Part shown: positions 52,107 through 60,430 of the stretch, one piece after another
Layout: each line of letters starts with the position of its first letter
How positions within the stretch are numbered: the stretch's first letter is position 1
Source of the DNA: Thalassospira sp. ER-Se-21-Dark
GTDB taxonomy: Bacteria; Pseudomonadota; Alphaproteobacteria; Rhodospirillales; Thalassospiraceae
Assembly (NCBI RefSeq): GCF_017922435.1
Contig: NZ_VDEZ01000007.1
Coordinates: 62,001-126,000 of the forward strand
DNA: 64,000 bases
Direction of reading: 5' to 3'
The notes under the pieces: generated by a model
Databases searched by the model: none
What the model was told of the DNA's origin: nothing
Seen by the model: only the letters and a program-made list of their open reading frames with translations
Translations under genes and position numbers: made by a program

Positions 52107-54493
52107 TTTGGGCCGATGTAATCACCACTGGTCTTGTGACCGGTATGGCGGGCGGCCTGGTCGTTCCGGCGGGTCGTCGCCTTTTGCTTGGGGATATTGA
52201 GCAAGACTGGCTGCAGGAAGAGCTGGAGCTCGACGGGATTGATCCGGTCGATGGTGTCACCGTGCGTGGCAAAGACGGGTCGCTGTCGCGTATCTGGCAC
52301 CTGCAAGGGACCAGCTATGACGCCCGTATCGAGAGCGAGCAACAAACCTTGTTGCTTGGTCGCCAATCTCTTTTGCAAGAGCTTGGCAAACGGTCCGTCA
52401 CTGTTCGGTTGTTCTCAGTCAAACGCCAGCGCGAGATTGCCGCTCATGCAAAGTGGCCCAATAGCGTGCTTGATGAGATCGGCACCGCAGAAGCAAGACA
52501 ATATAAATCAAGCTACTTCATCGACTGGTATCTGATGGCAACGGCTCAGACCATGCAGCCCCTGCTGGATGCCGAAGAGAAAATCCCGGCCATTCTGTCG
52601 GAATACCGCCCGGAGTTGCTTGCCCGTTCTAACGACGATCAACCCTGTCTGCTGACCGGGTTTCTCAACGGATTGGTCAGCGGCGATTATCGCCGTGACC
52701 TTCCGGCAACCAGTCACAACTTGTCTGCAAACCTTCCCGCATCTGACCTTCATTGCGACAAGGTGACCGGCAACATCACCACACATGTTCCGGCCCGACA
52801 ATTCCAAAAGGTCATTACCGTCACACTCTGGCCGGAAACAGTCTCCGGCCATCTGATCGGCGAGATCCTCGCCCTGCAGGGCGATATCGAGATTTGCCAG
52901 ATCTGTGATCCATGGGGCAGTGACCAGGCAATGCTGGTCAATAAACGCCGTATGGCTGGTGAGTCTAATTCATGGTTCGGTAATCCTGCAGCAGCAGCAG
53001 AAGTCTCAACGCTTTTAGATCTTCTGGCCGAAGGCAAAACAGCCCTCTTTGCCACGCAGTTTCAGATCATTCCGCGCGCAGAAACCGAGGAAAAACTCAC
53101 AGCACTGATCCGCGAGATCACAGAGATCCTTGGCAACAAACGGATCGGCTATGCCGTGCAAACCAAGGGGGCACCTGTCTGCTGGTTTAACCGCTTGCCT
53201 GTCGTTTCCAAACGCAAGATCAGATTGCCTGGCAGTCAGTTCATGGCCCCGCTGGATCTGCGCGATCAGAACATCGCTGCCCTTTGGGCTTTGCCGCATT
53301 CGGCAACCGGCATGTTGGCCAGCCAGTTCGGCCCGGCACCCGTGCGCTGGTTTAAAACGCCAACCGGCCAGTCCTATGCATTCCAGTTTCAGGTGGTCAA
53401 CAAGCCGTTCTCGCTTGGCAACTTTCTGGTCTTTGCACCCTCCGGGGTCGGTAAATCCACCCTGATCATGCATCTGATGGGTGGCCTTGCCAAGTTTGAG
53501 AATGTGCGGTCCTACATCTTTGATTCCAAGGAAGGCACGCGCTTCATGGTCGAAGCCATGGGCGGTCTTTATCAAGCCTATGATGGATTATCGCTCAACC
53601 CGTTGGATGTCGGGGAAGACACCCCAAAAAACCGTGAACGTGTTTATGCGATCCTCAAATCGCTGGCCGGGATTGATCTCGAAGACGGCGACATCGATGC
53701 GCTTAATCATGCCGTTGATTTGGCGTTTCAGATTGAGCCACCACATCGCACGCTCAATGCGATCTATCCCTTTGCCTTTGCCCGTCGCTCAGCCCTTCGG
53801 CGTGCCTTCGCCCAGTGGGTGACTGACGACAAGGGCAATACAGGTCTTCGTAGCCACATCTTCAACGCCCCGCATGACAGCCTCGGCGGCCTTCTGAACC
53901 AATCGCACATGGTTGGCATCAACATGAATGAGGCGCTGGCTGATCCGGCTCTAGGCGGGCCGGTGGTTGGTCATATCTCGGAGGCCATCAGTAAATCTGT
54001 TGCCGGGCGCAATGGTGGCTTTGTCATCTTCATTGATGAGGCAGCCAAGCTGCTTTCCAACCCCGGCTTCCGAGATCTCGGAGCCGAGATGTATCGCGAG
54101 TATCGCAAGCTTGGCGGTGCGGTTGGCATGGCGTTTCAGGATCCGGCAGGCTTGGGCAAAACCGGTGCCGCTGAAGCCATCATCGAAAACACCGCCACAA
54201 TGATCTTCTTCCCGAACTCCAAGGTCACGGAAGAAAGCCTCAAGCCATTCAATCTCAATGAAGAGCAAAGGTTGTTTGTCCAGGGCCGCACGCGATCACG
54301 CAAGAAGAATGATCGACGGGTGCTGATCATCAAGCGCGACGAGGCCAGCGGCTTTGAGGAAAGCGCCATTCTCGATGTCGATCTGACACCGCTTGGCGAT
54401 GCTGCGCGGTTCTACCGTTCCGGGCCGGATGCCAATAACGATCTGGCCACCATTCAACGCAAATGGGGGGACGCATGGCCAAGCCATCTGTGA
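52103..54493 (+). CDS. virB4: T4SS ATPase, VirB4/TrbE-like
   Basis: A 796-residue VirB4. It begins with a hydrophobic stretch (VITTGLVTGMAGGLVVPAG), then the CagE/VirB N-terminal domain with LEEL-type helices and AHAKWPNSVLDEIG. The C-terminal motor has Walker A APSGVGKSTLIMHLMG (about 446) and Walker B FVIFIDEAAKLL (about 642), then GGAVGMAFQDPAGLG and IENTATMIFFPN. It powers pilin extraction and substrate transfer. Intact and full length. The next small gene overlaps its 3' end. Confidence 0.93.
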   Translation: MIWADVITTGLVTGMAGGLVVPAGRRLLLGDIEQDWLQEELELDGIDPVDGVTVRGKDGSLSRIWHLQGTSYDARIESEQQTLLLGRQSLLQELGKRSVTVRLFSVKRQREIAAHAKWPNSVLDEIGTAEARQYKSSYFIDWYLMATAQTMQPLLDAEEKIPAILSEYRPELLARSNDDQPCLLTGFLNGLVSGDYRRDLPATSHNLSANLPASDLHCDKVTGNITTHVPARQFQKVITVTLWPETVSGHLIGEILALQGDIEICQICDPWGSDQAMLVNKRRMAGESNSWFGNPAAAAEVSTLLDLLAEGKTALFATQFQIIPRAETEEKLTALIREITEILGNKRIGYAVQTKGAPVCWFNRLPVVSKRKIRLPGSQFMAPLDLRDQNIAALWALPHSATGMLASQFGPAPVRWFKTPTGQSYAFQFQVVNKPFSLGNFLVFAPSGVGKSTLIMHLMGGLAKFENVRSYIFDSKEGTRFMVEAMGGLYQAYDGLSLNPLDVGEDTPKNRERVYAILKSLAGIDLEDGDIDALNHAVDLAFQIEPPHRTLNAIYPFAFARRSALRRAFAQWVTDDKGNTGLRSHIFNAPHDSLGGLLNQSHMVGINMNEALADPALGGPVVGHISEAISKSVAGRNGGFVIFIDEAAKLLSNPGFRDLGAEMYREYRKLGGAVGMAFQDPAGLGKTGAAEAIIENTATMIFFPNSKVTEESLKPFNLNEEQRLFVQGRTRSRKKNDRRVLIIKRDEASGFEESAILDVDLTPLGDAARFYRSGPDANNDLATIQRKWGDAWPSHL

Positions 54494-54657
54494 GCAACTG
54501 CGATCACCCGGACATGATCAAACAATCCCTTTTAATGATGGCTGTAACCAGCCTCGTTGGTGCTGTCGGCCTGATTGCGATGATGTATTGGCCACTTGCT
54601 ACCAGTGTCGTCCTGATCGTCATGCTTGTCCTTCTTCTGGCAGGAGGTCGATCATGA
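54475..54657 (+). CDS. Small membrane protein between virB4 and virB5
   Basis: A 60-residue protein with two hydrophobic segments (MIKQSLLMMAVTSLVGAVGL; LATSVVLIVMLVLLLAGG) and a short polar N-terminus. ATG at 54475 with a GGGG run before it; it overlaps virB4 by 19 bases and virB5 by four. It is in the place where some T4SS loci carry small inner-membrane accessory proteins. No family recognised. Confidence 0.65.
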   Translation: MAKPSVSNCDHPDMIKQSLLMMAVTSLVGAVGLIAMMYWPLATSVVLIVMLVLLLAGGRS

Positions 54658-55505
54658 ACAGGCGTCTTCGTTCTGTCGCTCTTGCGTTCGGGATTGTTCT
54701 GGCGACGCCGGCCATTGCCTATGCGACCTATCCGGTGATCGATGTGTCTGCCATTGCGAAGTTGGGTGAACAGCTCAGCAAGATGCAAAAGCAGATTGAT
54801 CAGCTCAAACAGCATACTGAATGGCTGACCAAACTGAGCGCTCAAGCCCAGGGCACGATTGATGCCATCGGGGCCATGGGGCAGATCACCCTGCCAGTGC
54901 TAAACATGCAGAAGCTCACCAACCGGATCATGCGCGACATTCAATGTCTGACGCCGGATCTCTCTGGCCTGATGCCGGGCATGAATCTCGATGATCTCGA
55001 CTTCTTTAGCATCTGCGAGGGTCGCAGCATCTATCGCAAGTCGCTTTGGTTTGATCCGAACGATCCTTCGACCTGGACTTTCCCGGAAGGCAGCGAGTTT
55101 GCTGGCAGCAACAATGGCTCAGGTTCCGGCAGCGGTGTCTGGTCCAATCCGGATCACCCGGTCAACAAAGCCAAATGGCAGGCCCAGCAGCAAGCCCGCG
55201 CCATGGTCGAAGCCAGACGTGAAGAATTGGCCAAAGATGCCGTTACAACCGGCTTGGCCCAGAGCGATCTGACCGTTCAAAGCGCAGAAGAAATTCAGCA
55301 GGCAATCGAAGAGCTCGAAGCTGGCACCAATGGTGCGGCGGATATGAAGCGCCTTCTGATGGCAATTGCCAAATGGATGGCGATGTCAAACCGCCAGCAG
55401 GTTCAACAACAGCAACTCATGGCGCAGCTGGTCAAGATCCAGTCGACCATGTTGCTGCAATACCTGCCGCCCCAGCAGCGCGAAGATGCGGAGGCGGCAG
55501 AATGA
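54654..55505 (+). CDS. virB5: T4SS minor pilin/adhesin, VirB5/TrbJ-like
   Basis: A 283-residue exported protein. A signal peptide (RSVALAFGIVLATPAIAYA) precedes a helical region with heptad character (LGEQLSKMQKQIDQLKQHTE). The middle has Cys residues (IQCLTPDL; FFSICEGR) and a Gly/Ser-rich linker (NNGSGSGSGV). The end is a Gln-rich helix (NRQQVQQQQLMAQLVKIQ), typical of TrbJ/VirB5. VirB5 sits at the pilus tip and takes part in recipient contact. The start has GGAGG seven bases upstream and overlaps the small gene before it. The frame extends upstream inside virB4 but only as a shadow. Confidence 0.82.
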   Translation: MNRRLRSVALAFGIVLATPAIAYATYPVIDVSAIAKLGEQLSKMQKQIDQLKQHTEWLTKLSAQAQGTIDAIGAMGQITLPVLNMQKLTNRIMRDIQCLTPDLSGLMPGMNLDDLDFFSICEGRSIYRKSLWFDPNDPSTWTFPEGSEFAGSNNGSGSGSGVWSNPDHPVNKAKWQAQQQARAMVEARREELAKDAVTTGLAQSDLTVQSAEEIQQAIEELEAGTNGAADMKRLLMAIAKWMAMSNRQQVQQQQLMAQLVKIQSTMLLQYLPPQQREDAEAAE

Positions 55506-55510
55506 TCGGC

Positions 55511-55984
55511 TTAGTTTCCTGCCAAAAACGTGTTGTCGCGTTTCACATCATTCTTGGTACGCCAATCGGGAAGATCGCGGCACGAATGCGTGAAGACGTT
55601 TCGCTGCTCCATCGTCCAACAAGATCCGGCCTGTTTCCATTCGTTCCAGGCAAATGCTTTGTCCTTGTTAGTGACAGCTCGGTAGACGTGCTTCCAAACC
55701 TCATACACCCGATGGAGATCATATCCGCGCTGTATGAGATCGCCTTCCGGATGCTTCGCCAGCCTCCGCAGAACTTCCTCTCGCGATCCAACGACAAGTT
55801 CTTTGTTCGCTTCATACACCGGCATGACGCGGTCCCACTCGGAGACAGCATCTGCACGAGTGTAGTTCGTCCAAAGAGACACCGCGTAATCCCAATCCAA
55901 GTAGTCGGACTTCTGGGAATAAATCTGCGCGTTAGCGGCTCCCCCAAAAACCAAAAGGAATACGGCGATGAATGACGACGACAT
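55511..55984 (-). CDS. Small exported protein encoded opposite to the T4SS operon
   Basis: A 157-residue protein on the minus strand. It has a clean signal peptide (SSSFIAVFLLVFGGAANA, cut before QIYSQK), then a mature part rich in Trp and Tyr with two Cys (122 and 135) that could pair. An AGGCAGG box precedes the ATG. Its 5' end overlaps the virB6 start by 17 bases head to head, and its stop lies five bases from the virB5 stop. I do not recognise the family. In many T4SS loci this slot holds an entry-exclusion protein (TrbK/Eex), but those are normally co-directional. A cargo or regulator role is possible. Confidence 0.7.
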   Translation of the reverse strand: MSSSFIAVFLLVFGGAANAQIYSQKSDYLDWDYAVSLWTNYTRADAVSEWDRVMPVYEANKELVVGSREEVLRRLAKHPEGDLIQRGYDLHRVYEVWKHVYRAVTNKDKAFAWNEWKQAGSCWTMEQRNVFTHSCRDLPDWRTKNDVKRDNTFLAGN

Positions 55985-57089
55985 CACCTGCCTGACGTGT
56001 GATGTGGTGACGGAATATGTCGATTTGGCAAACAGTTTCACCCAGAACCTGAGCACTGTGCTCCTCGAACCCATGTGGTTCATCTATCTCTCCGTCGTTG
56101 GTCTATGGATCGTCATTCATGGCGGCAAGATGATCATGGGAAAGGGCGATCTAATTGGATTCGCTCATGAATTCGCGTTCATCATTATAGCTGGTCTGCT
56201 GCTCGGCGGGCAAGGGCCCACTCTCGTAAATTCCATCTATCAGATGGCTTTATCAACGATGGGTAGTGCTGCTGGCGTCGTTCTGTCTGCCGGTATGGAA
56301 GGTGGCATTACAGCCGCGACGATACCGAGTGAAGCCACGTCTCTTGGTGGCATGGCTCAGTTGGTCTATGTCGCCGAACAAGGCTTGATGAGCGTACTTC
56401 GCATCGCCTTTGAGATATGGGCATCGATCTCGCTCGGCAATCTGATGGCCGGGGTCTACGGCGTCCTGCTTGCCCTGCCCTACATCATCCTGATCATTGT
56501 TTATTTCAGCCAGGTTGTTGTCAGCATCTTCCGCGTGATGATGTTCTCGGCCCTCTCTCCAATCCTGATGCTTGCCGTCGGGTTTGGTTGGGGACGCGGC
56601 ATGGCAATCACCGGGGTTCGAACTGTCTTTGCCGCTTTTATGGTGCTGTTCGGCTCAACGCTTGCACTCGCACTGTGTCTCTATGGTGCAGCATCGCTTG
56701 ATATCCAGAATACCGAGAATGTTCGCGAGATCACATCAATCGACAATCCGGGCCTATGGGTTGCGATTGTTCTTGGCTGGATGGGTACAGCCTTTATGGC
56801 CGAGGCAACCGGCATGGCCAACTCGATTGCCGGATCCCAACTCACCAATCAGGCCGCAGCCGTCATTACCGCTGGCATGACCGCAACCGGTCTTTCCCTT
56901 GTCAATGCTGCCAAGAAATACGCACCGGGTGGAGCCTCAGCCGCACTTGATGCTGCTCTGCTGGGTGCGGGAGCCGCCCGCAATCCGGTTGGAGCGGCAG
57001 GGGCTGCCAAAGATAGTCTCGTTGCCGCCAAGAATGCCGTCATGGAACGCCTCAAGACACCGACCTTTGATCGGGGAGGCAAGCCATGA
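55968..57089 (+). CDS. virB6: T4SS polytopic inner-membrane protein, VirB6/TrbL-like
   Basis: A 373-residue membrane protein with a polar N-terminus holding two Cys (DDDITCLTCDVV). Several hydrophobic helices follow (MWFIYLSVVGLWIVIHGGKM; FAFIIIAGLLLGG; LPYIILIIVYFSQVVVSIF; TVFAAFMVLFGSTLALALCL) and an Ala/Gly-rich tail. The SALSPILMLAVGFGWGRGMA segment is a typical VirB6/TrbL feature. It forms part of the inner-membrane DNA channel. The start overlaps the divergent exported gene; an aagga box lies nine bases before the ATG. Confidence 0.87.
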   Translation: MNDDDITCLTCDVVTEYVDLANSFTQNLSTVLLEPMWFIYLSVVGLWIVIHGGKMIMGKGDLIGFAHEFAFIIIAGLLLGGQGPTLVNSIYQMALSTMGSAAGVVLSAGMEGGITAATIPSEATSLGGMAQLVYVAEQGLMSVLRIAFEIWASISLGNLMAGVYGVLLALPYIILIIVYFSQVVVSIFRVMMFSALSPILMLAVGFGWGRGMAITGVRTVFAAFMVLFGSTLALALCLYGAASLDIQNTENVREITSIDNPGLWVAIVLGWMGTAFMAEATGMANSIAGSQLTNQAAAVITAGMTATGLSLVNAAKKYAPGGASAALDAALLGAGAARNPVGAAGAAKDSLVAAKNAVMERLKTPTFDRGGKP

Positions 57090-57379
57090 ACCGGCTCAAG
57101 AAATTCCTGCGTGATGTCACTCTGACCTTCGTAATTTTTCCGCTCGTTGCGCTCTGGCTAATGGTTCTGACCGGCATGTTTTCGCCCGAAAGCCTGATCG
57201 TCTTCGTCATGGCACTTCGCGAAGTTGATGCCGCCCAGCTCGCCGGGCTGATGCGCAGTGCCGTTCATATCTGGATCGCGCTTTCATTCGTCCTTGCCCT
57301 TGCCCGACTTGCATTCGGGCTTGGTGCCTCTTCCCCCAAAACCGCTACCAATCAGAAAGGATCGCAGCCATGCGCCTGA
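57086..57379 (+). CDS. Small membrane protein of the T4SS operon
   Basis: A 97-residue protein with two hydrophobic segments (LTFVIFPLVALWLMVLTGMF; AVHIWIALSFVLALARLAFG) separated by a polar loop, and a short polar C-terminus ending PCA. It overlaps virB6 by ATGA and virB7 by ten bases, so it is expressed with them. It is probably an inner-membrane accessory component. No family recognised. Confidence 0.68.
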   Translation: MNRLKKFLRDVTLTFVIFPLVALWLMVLTGMFSPESLIVFVMALREVDAAQLAGLMRSAVHIWIALSFVLALARLAFGLGASSPKTATNQKGSQPCA

Positions 57380-57555
57380 TCCCCAAACATTTCGTCCCAA
57401 TTCTTTGCCTCGTCGTTTTCCTCTCCGGCTGTGTCTCCGTTTCAAAGGACCGCGAGATCCCCAAAGACGGAACCGGAACCGATGAAATGAAACTCAGCCC
57501 GTGCGTCTGCAATCCGGTTGAGTTCAATGGCGAGGGCTTCTCATGGCTTGGCTAG
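57370..57555 (+). CDS. virB7: T4SS lipoprotein, VirB7-like
   Basis: A 61-residue lipoprotein. A signal region ends in the lipobox LSGC (Cys21). The short mature part has two further Cys (SPCVCNPVEF) and an aromatic tail. VirB7 is a small outer-membrane lipoprotein that stabilises VirB9, often through disulfides, and size and position (just before virB8-virB9) fit. It overlaps virB8 by 13 bases. Assignment is mainly by position and lipobox. Confidence 0.72.
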   Translation: MRLIPKHFVPILCLVVFLSGCVSVSKDREIPKDGTGTDEMKLSPCVCNPVEFNGEGFSWLG

Positions 57556-58271
57556 GGCGTATCGGCAAACGCGATAACGGGCGCAAGTCGATGATCAAAA
57601 CCACCTCAACGCACAAAGCCACAGTTGCTGCAGATCCGTTCAGCTTTCAGGCCAGCCATCGCAGGCTCGCCTGGATGCTGCGCCTGTCTGCCGGAACCAA
57701 CATTGTGCTTGGTGCAGGTGTGGTCGTTCTGGTGCAAACCGTTGCGCATCTCGTACCGCTCAAGGAAACCGAGATTGCCCTGGTCCGGACCTATGGCCCC
57801 GATGATCGCACCTACGTTGTCGAACCTGTCAGCAAGAAGGTCGAAGGCTTTGAAGTCTTTCTTGAAGCCCAGGCCAAACGTTTTGTTCTCATCACCAACG
57901 AGATTGATCCGGTCACACAGCAAGAACGCCAGCGCGAAGCATCAAGACTTTCTGATGCCAGCTTCTGGGAACGCTTCAAACGCGAGCGGATCGATAGCGG
58001 CCTGATCACCGAAGCTCTTGAAAAAGGCATCGAGCGCGAAGTGCGGATCGTCTCCATCGATCCCATCGCCACCTTGTCGTCAGACCATAAATACGCGGTC
58101 GATTTCATCCAGATCGACCACCGTCGCGGCAAAGAGATCTCGCGCAAAAACTTGCGCGCCTACCTGACGCTGGCCACCCGTCCGCAAAACGTCTCCGAAG
58201 CTGACAAATACACCAATCCTTTTGGCGTCACCGTGCTCGACATGGTGCTTAGAGAAAGAGGCGCGTCATGA
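57543..58271 (+). CDS. virB8: T4SS assembly factor, VirB8/TrbF-like
   Basis: A 242-residue bitopic protein: a cytoplasmic N-terminus, one membrane helix (AGTNIVLGAGVVVLVQTVAH) at about 50-70 and a periplasmic domain. The DDRTYVVEPVSKKVEGFEVF and FWERFKRERIDSGLITEALE stretches match the TrbF/VirB8 nuclear-transport-factor-2-like fold. It nucleates assembly with VirB9 and VirB10. ATG at 57543 has gaggg upstream; it overlaps virB7 and virB9. Confidence 0.85.
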   Translation: MAWLGRIGKRDNGRKSMIKTTSTHKATVAADPFSFQASHRRLAWMLRLSAGTNIVLGAGVVVLVQTVAHLVPLKETEIALVRTYGPDDRTYVVEPVSKKVEGFEVFLEAQAKRFVLITNEIDPVTQQERQREASRLSDASFWERFKRERIDSGLITEALEKGIEREVRIVSIDPIATLSSDHKYAVDFIQIDHRRGKEISRKNLRAYLTLATRPQNVSEADKYTNPFGVTVLDMVLRERGAS

Positions 58272-59338
58272 AACGCCTGACCAATCTTGTTTTCCATCTC
58301 GTCTTTGGCAGCCTCATTCTGGCGGTCCTCATTCTTGGCTATAAGCAGGCCAATGCGCAGACCGCCGCACGCCCACCTATGCCGGGGCAATCGCAACAAC
58401 CGTTTTCTGGTGCGCAAATCACCCCGCAACAATCCGCACCAACCATGCCGGTGCCCGAGAGCGTGGTCGATCAGGCCCGCGATCAGAATGAGGGCTACTT
58501 CAACGCAATGAGCCGTCCGCGTACCAGCGGCCAGGTTCAGGATGTCTGGGATGATGCAGACCCGAGTGACGCGGTTTATGCGACCGATCTGTGTAATGAT
58601 TGCACTTACAAGATCCGCACCCGCGAGTTCATGGTCACTGTGCTTGAACTGCCGCGCGGTGAGATCATCGAAGCTGTCGATCTGGGGGATGATGGCGGGT
58701 TTTCTGTCAAACCACGCGGTGAACGTCGTTTGGCGGTGCGCCCCAGCGGATACGGTTATGACACCTCACTTGTCGTCTATGGCAAATCAGGTGCTGTTTA
58801 TCCGTTTTATCTAAGGGCCGAGAGCTTCAACTCGGTCAATGTGCCCGATCTGATCGTGCGGATTGAAGGATCCGTTCAAATCGAAAGCGATCCGGCGGTT
58901 GCTGGCTTTGACGACAACGGTAAAGCCAGCCTTCCGGCGATGTCTGTTCCAGGGCTTGGCAACAAGTTTGCCGCTATCGATACTGCGATTGCCGGACTGA
59001 GTGACTCCAATCCGGGCACGCCTGAAGGCGACTTTGTCGCGCAATCCCCGTTTGACCCGAACGCCCTGCATGGGTGGGGTGAGTATGATCTCTGGGGCGA
59101 TGAAACACTGCGCCCGGAGACAGTATTTCGGGATGACCACTTCACCTATATCCGCTTTGGCAAGCGCTGGAAGGATATCGAACTGCCGACTGCCTATGTG
59201 GTGGTCGATGGCATAGATGAGCTGGTCAATACCCGTGTGCAGGGTGAGACCTACATCATCGAAAGCACCCGTCCGCTGATCACGCTCAAAAGCGGCAAGA
59301 GCTTCCTCTGTATTGAATATACCGGGGAAGGCGCATGA
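58268..59338 (+). CDS. virB9: T4SS outer-membrane core protein, VirB9/TrbG-like
   Basis: A 356-residue periplasmic/outer-membrane protein with a signal region (FGSLILAVLILGYKQANAQ). A Pro/Gln-rich stretch and the VirB9 N-terminal domain (CNDCTYKIRTREFMVTVLEL; DTSLVVYGKSGAVYPFYLRA) follow. The C-terminal domain has FRDDHFTYIRFGKRW and ELPTAYVVVDGIDELVNTRV, a standard TrbG signature. It forms the outer-membrane ring with VirB7 and VirB10. Cys pairs could bond to VirB7. Overlaps virB10 by ATGA. Confidence 0.9.
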   Translation: MKRLTNLVFHLVFGSLILAVLILGYKQANAQTAARPPMPGQSQQPFSGAQITPQQSAPTMPVPESVVDQARDQNEGYFNAMSRPRTSGQVQDVWDDADPSDAVYATDLCNDCTYKIRTREFMVTVLELPRGEIIEAVDLGDDGGFSVKPRGERRLAVRPSGYGYDTSLVVYGKSGAVYPFYLRAESFNSVNVPDLIVRIEGSVQIESDPAVAGFDDNGKASLPAMSVPGLGNKFAAIDTAIAGLSDSNPGTPEGDFVAQSPFDPNALHGWGEYDLWGDETLRPETVFRDDHFTYIRFGKRWKDIELPTAYVVVDGIDELVNTRVQGETYIIESTRPLITLKSGKSFLCIEYTGEGA

Positions 59339-60426
59339 GTGCATTTTGTGATGTTGCACTGGTGCTGGGCCTGACCTTTGGGGGTGTATGTGCCGAACCG
59401 GTCGTCAATGAACCGCCAACCCTTCCAGCTGATGATCCATCAGTCTGGGCCCTTCCAGCCCCGCCACCACCAGCACCAGTTGCCCCTGCCCCAACTATGC
59501 CGCCGATCATCATCAAGGAAGCCAAACCGGAACCAGAGCCAGCCCCGGCTCCCGAGCCTCTGCCGCAACCTGAACCTGTTCCTGAACCGCCCGCGCCGGA
59601 TCCCTATCGCATGGCATTGGAGGCTGCCTGGCAACATCGCGTTTCCTTGTCGTCAGACTGGGGTTCTCCAGCCTGGCAGTCTGCTGACATGGCCGAGGCT
59701 TCGGGCCATGCTGTCCTGCCTGGTATGGCAACCCCTTCTGCACTTGATCCGCTCGATCTGCCGGTCAGTGATAACGAGAAAGCCGATTATGAAGGTCCGC
59801 GCCGGACGTCCACGCTTCCGGTCGATAACAGCCGGATCATTACGGCGGACCGCTATATCACCGTGATCCTTGAAACCGGGATTAACAGTCAGGTTGGCAG
59901 TGATGCAACTGGAACCGTCATCGTCCAGTCGGCGCGTGATGTTTATGGCTATCACGGGCGCAATGTTCTGATCCCCAAAGGGTCCCGACTGATCTGCAAT
60001 TATGATCCACCCAAGGACATGGGCAGCTCGCGCCTGTCGATTGCCTGTGAACGGATCCTGATTGCCGGACACCGTGCCGAAATCCGCCAGCTCGCCTCCC
60101 CCATCGGAGACATTCAAGGCCGCCAAGGGGCTGCTGGCGAAGTGGACCGCCGTTTCTGGGAACGCTATGGCACCGCCTTCATGCTGACCGGCATTTCGAC
60201 GGCTGTGCGCTATGCCGCGGCCTCAACAAAATCCGAAGAAAGCGACGGCGAAGTCGCAACTGCGGCGGCTGAAAAAGCAGCCGAAGAACTCTCGACCCGC
60301 TTTGGCGAGATCAGCGCCAGCGTCCTTGAAGAGACGCTTTCACTGCAACCCATCATCACCATCCCGCAAGGCACCCGCCTTCAGATCCGTCCGGCAACGG
60401 ACTGGTACATTGCAAATGTGGAGTAG
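59335..60426 (+). CDS. virB10: T4SS energy-sensing core protein, VirB10/TrbI-like
   Basis: A 363-residue VirB10. Residues about 30-85 form a long Pro/Glu/Ala-rich rod that crosses the periplasm. The C-terminal half is the TrbI domain (ILETGINSQVGSDATGTVIV; RNVLIPKGSRLICNYDP; a likely outer-membrane helix in RYGTAFMLTGISTAVRYA; final ITIPQGTRLQIRPATDWYI). Oddly, the hydrophobic segment lies at the very N-terminus (DVALVLGLTFGGVCA). The usual cytoplasmic tail before the membrane helix is almost absent. It bridges inner and outer membranes. Confidence 0.88.
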   Translation: MSAFCDVALVLGLTFGGVCAEPVVNEPPTLPADDPSVWALPAPPPPAPVAPAPTMPPIIIKEAKPEPEPAPAPEPLPQPEPVPEPPAPDPYRMALEAAWQHRVSLSSDWGSPAWQSADMAEASGHAVLPGMATPSALDPLDLPVSDNEKADYEGPRRTSTLPVDNSRIITADRYITVILETGINSQVGSDATGTVIVQSARDVYGYHGRNVLIPKGSRLICNYDPPKDMGSSRLSIACERILIAGHRAEIRQLASPIGDIQGRQGAAGEVDRRFWERYGTAFMLTGISTAVRYAAASTKSEESDGEVATAAAEKAAEELSTRFGEISASVLEETLSLQPIITIPQGTRLQIRPATDWYIANVE

Positions 60427-60430
60427 AAGC

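Noticed and set aside
55373..55975. 200-codon plus-strand frame opposite the small exported gene
   Set aside because: It begins inside virB5 in another frame and has no signal or family features; the minus-strand frame has a clean signal peptide.
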